Below are positions 34,551 through 41,481 of a stretch of 64,000 nucleotides of DNA, in pieces (the stretch's first letter is position 1; each line of letters opens with the position of its first letter). The position numbers and the translations under genes were made by a program. The notes below the pieces were generated by a model. It saw only the letters and a list, made by a program, of their open reading frames with translations. It was not told the DNA's origin and did not search any database. Where the stretch lies: contig NZ_CP081862.1 of assembly GCF_019797765.1 (NCBI RefSeq), forward strand, positions 2,852,001 to 2,916,000, in the 5' to 3' direction. The stretch comes from Cellulomonas sp. C5510 (GTDB lineage: Bacteria; Actinomycetota; Actinomycetes; Actinomycetales; Cellulomonadaceae).

Positions 34551-36020
34551 TTGCACCCGAGCACGACCCCCGCCGAACGGAAGGCGCCGACCGTCGGCGC
34601 CGGGCACCGCTGGGAGCCGCACGAGGGCCGCCTGGCCCGGCTGCTGCGTACCCGCCAGATGCTGATCTCGGTCGTCGTGCTCGTGCTCGCGGGTCTGTCG
34701 ATCACGGCGCTGCACACGTACCGGCACCCCGAGATGTCCCCGGTCGACGAGCTCCAGCACATCGACTACCTGTTCAAGGCCCCGCACGTCGTGCACAGCG
34801 GCGAGAAGGTCGGCCAGGACGCGATGCGGGAGCAGGCCTGCCGTCGACTGCCCGCCTGGCCCCAGACCGAGGCGTGCTCGACGACCACCGTCTACGACCC
34901 CCTGGACTTCCAGGAGTCCGGCAGCAACACCGCGGCGATCTACACGCCGTTCTCCTACACCGTCACCAAGGTCGTGGCGTGGCCGCTCCAGGCCGTGACC
35001 GGGGCGGGGCTGGTCACAGCCGCGCGGCTGGTCGGCGGGCTGTGGCTCGCCGGCGGCCTGGTCATGAGCCTGCTCGCCGCGCGGCGCCTGGGCGCCCACC
35101 CGTACACGGCGACCGGTCTGCTGCTGGCGACGGCCACGGTGCCGACCGTGCTCTACCCGGCGGCCACGATCACCCCCGACGCGATGGCGCTGCTCGGCGG
35201 GGCCGCTCTGCTGTGGTCGGTCCTGTGGTGGCTGGAGGCGCCCTCACGACGGTGGTGGCTGCCGGCGCTGCTCAGCGGCGTCGTGGTCGCCGTCAAGGCG
35301 CTCAACATCCTCGTGGTGGTGCTGCTCGCGCTCTTCGTCCTGCTGCGCGCCGTGGTGACCGAGGTGCGGCGTCGCCGCGCGGGCCCGGCCGCCGACGAGG
35401 CCGCCGATGCCGCCGGTGCCGACGGTGCCGACGGGGACGGCGTCGCGGGGTCCGCACCCGGGGCCGCGCAGTCGGCGCTCGTCATCGCCGCGATGTCGGC
35501 CGTCGCCCTCGTCCTCGCGGTCGGCTACATCGCCTACACCGGGGCGACCGCGGTCGCGTCGAGCGACGGCGTGGCCATGACGGAGCGCGCCCGGGTCGAC
35601 TCGTTCCCCGTGGTCGCGACCGTCGAGCACCTCGGCGTGTTCCTGCAGGTGTTCTTCGACGCGGGCAGCGTCAACGTGCTCGGGCCCGTGGGCGCGATCA
35701 ACCAGCGCCTGCTCGGGCTGATCGTCTTCGGCGGCACGTTCGGCGCGCTCCTGGTCGCCCGGAGGATCTCCCTGGACGTCCGGCTCCTGGCCCTGTCCCT
35801 CATGGTGGTCGGCATGATCGGCGCTCCGCTGATCATCGCCTTCACGTACGTGTCGCAGGGCAGCTTCGTGCCGATCCCCGGCCGCTACGCCCTGACCCTG
35901 ATCCCCGCCGGCGTCGCGGTGGCGGCGGCCGCCCTGCGGGACCGTCCTGCCCGCATCACGGCGGTCGTCTACGGCGTCGGCAGCTTCCTGGCCACCGCCG
36001 CGTTCCTCGTCCTGCTCTAG
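34551..36020 (+). CDS. DUF2142-like polytopic membrane protein (489 aa)
   Basis: About 11 hydrophobic helices. The first extracytoplasmic loop starts MSPVDELQHIDYLFKAPH, with an acidic DE and following His like the P-D-E-x-x-H of DUF2142 proteins, which are thought to be GT-C-type enzymes of surface glycan synthesis. A loop near residues 275-305 is Asp/Ala/Gly-rich (AADEAADAAGADGADGDG). The start is an uncommon TTG at 34551, chosen because GGAAGGA lies 7 nt upstream and the protein begins before the cytosolic basic stretch. Converges tightly on the GT2 gene (6-nt gap). Confidence 0.72.
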   Translation: MHPSTTPAERKAPTVGAGHRWEPHEGRLARLLRTRQMLISVVVLVLAGLSITALHTYRHPEMSPVDELQHIDYLFKAPHVVHSGEKVGQDAMREQACRRLPAWPQTEACSTTTVYDPLDFQESGSNTAAIYTPFSYTVTKVVAWPLQAVTGAGLVTAARLVGGLWLAGGLVMSLLAARRLGAHPYTATGLLLATATVPTVLYPAATITPDAMALLGGAALLWSVLWWLEAPSRRWWLPALLSGVVVAVKALNILVVVLLALFVLLRAVVTEVRRRRAGPAADEAADAAGADGADGDGVAGSAPGAAQSALVIAAMSAVALVLAVGYIAYTGATAVASSDGVAMTERARVDSFPVVATVEHLGVFLQVFFDAGSVNVLGPVGAINQRLLGLIVFGGTFGALLVARRISLDVRLLALSLMVVGMIGAPLIIAFTYVSQGSFVPIPGRYALTLIPAGVAVAAAALRDRPARITAVVYGVGSFLATAAFLVLL

Positions 36021-36026
36021 GAGCCG

Positions 36027-36950
36027 TCAGGACCCGAGCGCGTGCCGGGCGAGGGTCCGCAGCGCCCGGCCGTCGCGGAGCCGCAGGGCCGTCGGCAGCA
36101 GCGTCGCCGCGTACAGCCGCGAGGTGACGTGCAGCCGGGCCGCGCGGCTCGCCCGGTGCCAGCCCCGCTGCCGCATCAGGCGTGCCGCCAGCGCGAAGTA
36201 CTCCCGCTCACCGGCGAACCGCGAGCCGTCCAGCAGCTTCACCGACGAGGCGCTGGCGTCGTGCCGGCGGTAGGCGAAGCACTCGGCGGGCTCGACGACG
36301 AGCTGCGAGCCGGCGAGCACCATGTCGAGCACGAGCGCCAGGTCGAGGATGATCGGCAGCCCCGGGCGGAACGGCGTGGCCTGCACCGCCTCGCGGCGGA
36401 AGGTCAGCGACGGCCAGTACAGCCAGTCCCCGTGCAGCAGGCTCGTGGCCAGAGGCTCGCCGGCGAGCACCCGGGTGCCGGTGCCCCGGGGCCGCACGAG
36501 CCGCTGCTTGACCTGGTCCGCGAGCGGCCGGACGACGGCCCCGTGCTCGTCGATGACCCGGACACCCGGCTGGATGATGTCGGCGTGCGGGAACCGGGTG
36601 TGCGCCGCCCGCACGACCGCCACGTAGTCGGGCAGCAGCACGTCGTCGGAGCCCGGTACGGCCACGAGGTCGTGCTCGGCGAGCTCCACGCACTGCCGGA
36701 ACACGGCCGAGATCCCGCGGTTCTCCGGGTTGCGCAGGTAGCGGACGCGGTCGTCCCCGAGGGACGCGAGCCACTCCCCCGCCCACGGGTCGGGGTACGC
36801 GTCGTCGACGACGGTCAGGCGCCACTGCGGGTCGGTCTGCTCGAGCACGCTGCGGACCGTGGCGCGCAGGTACTCGGGCTCACCCCAGTAGGGCAGCATC
36901 AGGTCGACGACGGGCGCCCCGGGCCCCGCGGCGGACGTGGGGCCGGTCAC
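36027..36950 (-). CDS. GT2 glycosyltransferase
   Basis: A 307-aa GT-A enzyme: VVDLMLPYWGEPEYLRATVRS at 14-34, VVDDAYPDP at 47-55, and VPGSDDVLLPDYV at 98-110 as the metal-binding block; GDWLYWPSLTFRREAV is the acceptor region. The C-terminal 80 residues are basic and helical. The GTG at 36950 overlaps the DUF2304 stop by 4 nt. It is the last gene of the coupled operon 38112-36027 (polyprenyl-P GT2, DUF2304, this GT2). The sugar is unknown. Confidence 0.85.
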   Translation of the reverse strand: MTGPTSAAGPGAPVVDLMLPYWGEPEYLRATVRSVLEQTDPQWRLTVVDDAYPDPWAGEWLASLGDDRVRYLRNPENRGISAVFRQCVELAEHDLVAVPGSDDVLLPDYVAVVRAAHTRFPHADIIQPGVRVIDEHGAVVRPLADQVKQRLVRPRGTGTRVLAGEPLATSLLHGDWLYWPSLTFRREAVQATPFRPGLPIILDLALVLDMVLAGSQLVVEPAECFAYRRHDASASSVKLLDGSRFAGEREYFALAARLMRQRGWHRASRAARLHVTSRLYAATLLPTALRLRDGRALRTLARHALGS

Positions 36951-37369
36951 GGTGCCGGGTCCGGACCGTCCGACGGGAGCTGGCCCGGGACCGGAGGCGT
37001 GGCGGTCTCGTCGGGCGCGGCCGCGAGTCCGGCGGCGAGCCGCTCGAGGTCGAACCGCAGCAGCGCGACCTCCTCGGTCAGCGTGCGGGTCTCCTCCTCC
37101 AGCGTCGTGATCTCCGAGCTGAGCTGGATGCACACCAGCAGGAGGACGATCGAGGCGAGGGCGAACAGCAGGTTGCTGGGCGTCTGGACGCCGACCAGGC
37201 GGGCGAGGGCGCTGACGACGCCGGGGAACGCGCCGAAGACGCAGATGCCCACGCCGACGACGATCCAGGCGATCGCGTACTTCTCGCGCAGCCGGCGGGT
37301 GCGCAGCAGCACCACGAGGAACACCAGGAGGGCGATGCACGCGCCCACCGCGAACCAGTAGCCGCTCAC
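36947..37369 (-). CDS. DUF2304 family small membrane protein
   Basis: A 140-aa protein with three hydrophobic helices (YWFAVGACIALLVFLVVLL, YAIAWIVVGVGICVFGAFPG, NLLFALASIVLLLVCIQL) and a coiled-coil (EITTLEEETRTLTEEVALLRFDLERL, residues about 85-112), then a Pro/Asp tail. DUF2304 proteins usually sit beside DPM1-like GT2 enzymes and may anchor them or move the polyprenyl-linked sugar. Both ends overlap neighbours by 4 nt (GTGA), implying tight co-expression. A long upstream frame to 38194 is an overprint of the GT2 gene. Confidence 0.85.
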   Translation of the reverse strand: MSGYWFAVGACIALLVFLVVLLRTRRLREKYAIAWIVVGVGICVFGAFPGVVSALARLVGVQTPSNLLFALASIVLLLVCIQLSSEITTLEEETRTLTEEVALLRFDLERLAAGLAAAPDETATPPVPGQLPSDGPDPAP

Positions 37370-38112
37370 CGGTGCACCCCCGCGGGGACCTGGCCCAGCG
37401 GCCGGGACAGGGCGATCAGCAGGGCGACGAGCGCCCGGCCGAGGAACAGGGCGGCCTTGGCCGGGTTGTGGGACGGCACGCCGCCCGACCGGGCACGCAT
37501 CTCGACGCCGACCTGCCGGACCACCAGGCCGGCGCGGCACGCGATGACGAGCGACTCGACGGTGTCCCCCAGGTACTCCGCCGGGTACTCGTCGGCGAAG
37601 AGCAGGATGGCGCGCCGGTTCGAGGCACGGAAGCCGGACGTCGTGTCGGTGAGCCGGGTCCCGGCGCTGCGCGACAGCACCGCGGAGAGCACCTGCATCG
37701 CCCAGCGCCGCGGACCGCGGACCGTGTACGAGCCGACGCCGGCGAACCGCGCGCCGATCACGACGTCGGCCCCGAGCTCGTCGAGCGACGCGACCACCCG
37801 GGCGACGTCGGCCGGGTCGTGCTGGCCGTCGGCGTCCACCTGCACGGCCGCGTCGTAGCCCTCCCGCGCCGCGAAGCGGTAGCCGGCGCGCATCGCCCCG
37901 CCGACGCCGAGGTTGAGCGGCAGGTCGAGGACCATCGCCGTCCCGCTGGCCCGCGCGACGTCGGCGGTGCCGTCGGTCGACCCGTCGTTCACGACGAGCA
38001 CGTCCGCGTGCGGCAGGGAGGCGGCCAGCTCGGCGAGCACCCCGGGCAGGGCCTCGCGCTCGTTCCACGCCGGGACGATCACGAGGAGCCGCTGTGTCTG
38101 GTCCCGTGTCAC
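37366..38112 (-). CDS. DPM1-like polyprenyl-phosphate glycosyltransferase (GT2)
   Basis: A 248-aa soluble GT2 of the dolichol-phosphate-mannose-synthase type: LLVIVPAWNEREALPGVLAE at 9-28, NDGSTDGT at 42-49, VDADGQHDP at 92-100 (metal site), TSGFRASNRR and a C-terminal HNPAKAALFLGR block. It should load a sugar (mannose or glucose) onto polyprenyl phosphate for GT-C enzymes. It lacks its own membrane helices; DUF2304 next door may supply them. The GTG at 38112 follows a TAAGGT box by 8 nt, a leaderless start. Divergent from the GT4 gene at 38181. Confidence 0.88.
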   Translation of the reverse strand: MTRDQTQRLLVIVPAWNEREALPGVLAELAASLPHADVLVVNDGSTDGTADVARASGTAMVLDLPLNLGVGGAMRAGYRFAAREGYDAAVQVDADGQHDPADVARVVASLDELGADVVIGARFAGVGSYTVRGPRRWAMQVLSAVLSRSAGTRLTDTTSGFRASNRRAILLFADEYPAEYLGDTVESLVIACRAGLVVRQVGVEMRARSGGVPSHNPAKAALFLGRALVALLIALSRPLGQVPAGVHR

Positions 38113-38120
38113 GGGCCACT

Positions 38121-38126
38121 ACCTTA
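38121..38126 (-). promoter_or_regulatory. -10 box TAAGGT, leaderless start of the DPM1-like gene
   Basis: On the minus strand TAAGGT ends 8 nt before the GTG at 38112. No ribosome-binding site is present. Confidence 0.5.
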
Positions 38127-38180
38127 GCCGGGGGCGACCACCCGCGGGACGACGCGGGACGACCACGAGGAGGATCAGCG

Positions 38181-39302
38181 ATGCGCGTGCTCATCGACGC
38201 GACGGCCGTACCGGCGGACCGGGGCGGCGTCGGACGCTACGTCGACGAGCTGGTGCCGCAGCTGGACGCCCTCGGCGCGGACCTCGTGCTCGCGGTGCAG
38301 GCCCGGGACGTCGGGCACTACGGCGCACTCGCCCCCCACGGCCGCGTGGTCGCCGCCCCGGCCGTCGCCGCGCGGCGTCCGGTGCGGCTCGCCTGGGAGC
38401 AGACCGGCCTTCCCGCCCTCGCGCGGCGGGTGCGCGCCGACGTGCTGCACTGCCCGCACTACACGATGCCCGCGCTCGCCCCGGTCCCGGTGGTCGTGAC
38501 GCTGCACGACGCCACGTTCTTCACCGACCCGGACCTGCACCTGCCGACGAAGGCCCGGTTCTTCCGCGCCGCGACCCGGCTCGCCACCCGCCGCGCGGCG
38601 GGGCTGGTGGTCCCGTCGCGCGCCACCCGGGACGAGGTGGTCCGCGAGGCGGGCGCGGACCCCGAGCGCTTCACGGTCGCCTACCACGGGGTGGACGCGT
38701 CCCGGTTCCACCCCACGTCCGCGGCGGAGCAGCAGCGCGTGCGCGCCACGCTCGGCATCGGCGACCTGCCGTACGTCGCGTTCCTGGGCACCCTCGAGCC
38801 GCGCAAGAACGTCCCGGCCCTCGTCCGCGGCTGGGTGCGCGCCTGCGCGGAGCTCGACGAGCCGCCGGCCCTGGTGCTCGCGGGCGGCCGGGGGTGGGAC
38901 GACGACGTCGACGCCGCGCTGGCCGCCGTCCCGGACCACCTCGTCGTGCGGCGGACCGGGTACCTGCCGCTGGAGGACCTGGCGGGGCTGCTCGGCGGGG
39001 CCCTCGCGGTGGCCTACCCGAGTCTCGGCGAGGGCTTCGGGCTGCCCGTCCTGGAGGCCATGGCCTGCGGCGCGCCGACGCTGACGACGCGCGCGCTGTC
39101 CCTGCCCGAGGTCGGCGGCGACGCGGTCGCCTACTGCGGGACGTCGGCGGAGTCGATCGCGGACGGGCTCGTCGGGCTGTGCGCGTCACCCGCCCGGCGC
39201 TCCGAGCTGTCGGCCGCGGCGGTGCGGCGGGCGGCGACGTTCACGTGGGAGCGGGCCGCCCGCGAGCACCTCGGGGCCTACGAGCGCGCCGCGGCCCGGT
39301 AG
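38181..39302 (+). CDS. GT4 glycosyltransferase
   Basis: A 373-aa GT-B enzyme: MRVLIDATAVPADRGGVGRYV at the N-terminus with the glycine-rich loop, HCPHYTMPALAPVPVVVTLHD, FLGTLEPRKNVPALVRGW starting the donor domain, and EGFGLPVLE near 292-300 (the E-x7-E nucleotide-sugar site). Similar in style to mannosyl- and rhamnosyltransferases of surface glycans. The ATG at 38181 has GAGGAGGA 6 nt upstream. The 3' end overlaps the convergent GT4 gene by 25 bp. The two enzymes share ARRVRADVLHCPHYTMP/GRVDVVHATTW-type patterns and look like distant paralogues. Confidence 0.9.
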   Translation: MRVLIDATAVPADRGGVGRYVDELVPQLDALGADLVLAVQARDVGHYGALAPHGRVVAAPAVAARRPVRLAWEQTGLPALARRVRADVLHCPHYTMPALAPVPVVVTLHDATFFTDPDLHLPTKARFFRAATRLATRRAAGLVVPSRATRDEVVREAGADPERFTVAYHGVDASRFHPTSAAEQQRVRATLGIGDLPYVAFLGTLEPRKNVPALVRGWVRACAELDEPPALVLAGGRGWDDDVDAALAAVPDHLVVRRTGYLPLEDLAGLLGGALAVAYPSLGEGFGLPVLEAMACGAPTLTTRALSLPEVGGDAVAYCGTSAESIADGLVGLCASPARRSELSAAAVRRAATFTWERAAREHLGAYERAAAR

Positions 39303-40378
39303 GTCGCGGCGTGGGCCTCCGCGGAGGATGCCCACGTCATGCCGGCCGCCGTCCGGCGCCCCGCCGCCGACCACGCACCGGCGTCGCCGTCGACGAGCGC
39401 CACCAGGCCCGCGGCGAGCGCGTCAGCGTCGGCCGGGTCGGCGAGCACCCCCGCCCCCGCCGCGAACTCCGCCATCGAGGTTCCGGCGGACGTGAGGACG
39501 GGCACGCCGTGCGCCATCGCCTCGAGCACGGGCATGCCGAACCCCTCCCGGAGGGAGGGGAACGCGAACGCCGTCGCCCCGGCGTAGGCCGCGTGCAGGT
39601 CGGCCTCGGGCAGGCGACCGAGCAGGTGGACGGCGCCCTCGGGGAGCGCGGACAGCGCGGCGGCGACCCGGTCCGCCTCGCCGCCCCACCCGGCCGGCCC
39701 GACGAGGACCAGGTCGGGGAACCCGGGGGCCTCCGCCGCCGCGCGCGCGTAGGCCTCGACCAACCGCGGCAGGTTCTTGCGGGGCTCGAGCGTGCCGCAC
39801 CACAGCACGTAGGGGCGGTCCACGCCGTGCCGCCGCCGCCAGGCGGCCCGCTCGGACGGCGTCACCTCGGGCACGCGGACGCCGTGCGGGACGACGTCCA
39901 CGCGGTCGGCGTCGACGCCCTCCGCGACGCAGTCGTCGCGCGTCGCGCGCGACGGGACGACCACACGCGCCGCCTCGGCCCGCGTGATGTCGAGCGCGCG
40001 ACGGAAGAACGCGTTGCCGCGCGGGGTGAAGTGGCCGGGGTCCCGGAGGAACGCGAGGTCGTGCACCGTGACGACCAGCGGCGCCCGGTGCCCGGGCACC
40101 GCCCACGTGGTGGCGTGCACCACGTCCACCCGCCCGGCGGGCCCGTCCGCGCGCGGCCGGCGCAGGCGCGACCACGACTCGTACAGCGCCCGGCGCGGCA
40201 GCGCCGAGCGCACCACCGGCACCCCGAGGCCCCCGTCGTCCCCGGCGTCGCCGCGTGCGGCGAGACCCACCGGCCGCACGCCCGCCGACGGCAGGGCGGC
40301 GACGAGCTCGCGGATGTACGAGCCCGAGCCTCCCGGCACCGGCTGCCAGAGCTGCTCCACGGTCAGGGCGACGTCCAC
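39278..40378 (-). CDS. GT4 glycosyltransferase
   Basis: A 366-aa GT-B enzyme: VEQLWQPVPGGSGSYIRELV (glycine loop), VTVHDLAFLRDP, VVPSRATRDDCV, CGTLEPRKNLPRLVEAYARA, VHLLGRLPEADL and EGFGMPVLEAMAHGVPV with the E-x7-E. The GTG at 40378 lies 7 nt after a minus-strand TAGGCT box, a leaderless start. Its stop is inside the convergent gene (25-bp overlap, 39278-39302), so read-through could interfere between the two. The sugar is unknown. The much longer frame to 41446 is an overprint of the next gene. Confidence 0.9.
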   Translation of the reverse strand: MDVALTVEQLWQPVPGGSGSYIRELVAALPSAGVRPVGLAARGDAGDDGGLGVPVVRSALPRRALYESWSRLRRPRADGPAGRVDVVHATTWAVPGHRAPLVVTVHDLAFLRDPGHFTPRGNAFFRRALDITRAEAARVVVPSRATRDDCVAEGVDADRVDVVPHGVRVPEVTPSERAAWRRRHGVDRPYVLWCGTLEPRKNLPRLVEAYARAAAEAPGFPDLVLVGPAGWGGEADRVAAALSALPEGAVHLLGRLPEADLHAAYAGATAFAFPSLREGFGMPVLEAMAHGVPVLTSAGTSMAEFAAGAGVLADPADADALAAGLVALVDGDAGAWSAAGRRTAAGMTWASSAEAHAATYRAAARS

Positions 40379-40385
40379 GGGCGCG

Positions 40386-40395
40386 AGCCTAGACT
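40386..40395. promoter_or_regulatory. Overlapping divergent -10 boxes, AGCCTAGACT
   Basis: The 10-bp block reads TAGACT on the plus strand (40390-40395) and TAGGCT on the minus strand (40391-40386). Each box ends exactly 7 nt before its GTG start (40403 plus, 40378 minus). Both genes are therefore predicted leaderless, and polymerase cannot occupy both boxes at once. Confidence 0.65.
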
Positions 40396-40402
40396 GCCGG
40401 TC

Positions 40403-41374
40403 GTGCCCGCTCCCGCGTCCGTCCGCGTCGTCGTCGTCACGTGGAACGGGGCCCACCTGCTGCCGGACTGCCTGGACTCCCTGCGGGCGCAGACAGTCGC
40501 GGACGAGCTCGAGGTGCTCGTCGTCGACAACGCGTCGTCCGACGGCACGACGGAGCTGCTCGCCGAGCGGTACCCCGACGTGCACGTGGTGCGGGCACCC
40601 CGGAACCTGGGCTTCGCCGGCGGCGCCGCGCTCGGCTGCCGCGGTTTCGGCGGCGACTGGGTGGCGCTGCTCAACAACGACGCCGCGTTCGCCCCCGACG
40701 CCGTGGAGCGGCTGCGGGCCGCCGCGACCGCGCCGGGTGCCGAGGACGTCGGGGCGGTCACGGCGCGCCTGCTGCTGTCCGAGCCGGACGGGGGTGCGCC
40801 ACGCCGCGTGAACTCCACCGGGAACGTCGTGACCCGCGCGGGCACCGGGGCGGACCGGGACTGGCTCGCTCCCGTCGGCCAGGAGTCCACCGACCCGGAC
40901 GTCTTCGGGTTCTGCGGCGGTGCCGCCCTGCTGCGCCGCCGGGCGCTCGAGGAGGTCGGCGGGTTCGACCCGGAGCTGTTCCTGTACTACGAGGACACCG
41001 ACCTGTCCTGGAAGCTGCGCGCCGCGGGCTGGCGGGTGGTCTACGCGGCGGACGCCGTGGCGGTCCACCGGCACGCGGCGAGCAGCGACGCGGCGTCGCC
41101 GCTGTTCCGGTACCAGAACACGCGCAACTCGCTCACCGTGTTCACCCGCCACGCGCCCGCCTGGGTGGTCACCGCGTCCGCGGCCCGGCAGCTCGCGGGT
41201 CTGCTGCGCGCCGCCGCGCGCTCCGGCCCGCGGGACCCGCTGGTGCGCGCCCGGTGGCGTGGCCTGCGGGACTGGGCGCTGCGCCTGCCCCGGACGCTCG
41301 CCGAGCGGCGGGCCGTCTGGACCGGCGCCCGGGTACCGCGCGCCGAGGTCGCGCGGTACCTCCGCGGGGGCTGA
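40403..41374 (+). CDS. GT2 glycosyltransferase, rhamnosyltransferase-like
   Basis: A 323-aa GT-A enzyme: SVRVVVVTWNGAHLLPDCLDS at 6-26, VVDNASSDGT at 40-49, LLNNDAAFAPDAVERL at 89-104, then FGFCGGAALLRRRALEEVGGF and ELFLYYEDTDLSWKL, the ED catalytic pair of WbbL/RfbF-type enzymes. Rhamnose is the likely sugar; the acceptor is unknown. The GTG at 40403 is the leaderless start fixed by the TAGACT box. The C-terminal 70 residues are Arg-rich helices that may touch the membrane. The next gene begins 107 nt downstream with its own promoter. Confidence 0.87.
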   Translation: MPAPASVRVVVVTWNGAHLLPDCLDSLRAQTVADELEVLVVDNASSDGTTELLAERYPDVHVVRAPRNLGFAGGAALGCRGFGGDWVALLNNDAAFAPDAVERLRAAATAPGAEDVGAVTARLLLSEPDGGAPRRVNSTGNVVTRAGTGADRDWLAPVGQESTDPDVFGFCGGAALLRRRALEEVGGFDPELFLYYEDTDLSWKLRAAGWRVVYAADAVAVHRHAASSDAASPLFRYQNTRNSLTVFTRHAPAWVVTASAARQLAGLLRAAARSGPRDPLVRARWRGLRDWALRLPRTLAERRAVWTGARVPRAEVARYLRGG

Positions 41375-41437
41375 GCGCGACGCCGCCCGGTCCCCCGGGT
41401 GTGCGCGCCGACGGGGGCCACCCACAGGTCGGACCGG

Positions 41438-41443
41438 TACGCT
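41438..41443 (+). promoter_or_regulatory. -10 box TACGCT for the 791-aa glycosyltransferase
   Basis: TACGCT lies 38 nt before the GTG at 41482; the leader of about 30 nt carries GGAAAGG as ribosome site. Confidence 0.45.
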
Positions 41444-41481
41444 CAACCGTCGGCACGACCTGACGGAAAGGCGTTCTCTTG

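Noticed and set aside
38094..38180. N-terminal extension of the GT4 gene at 38181
   Set aside because: The added residues are not family-like, and GAGGAGGA sits at the right distance from ATG 38181.
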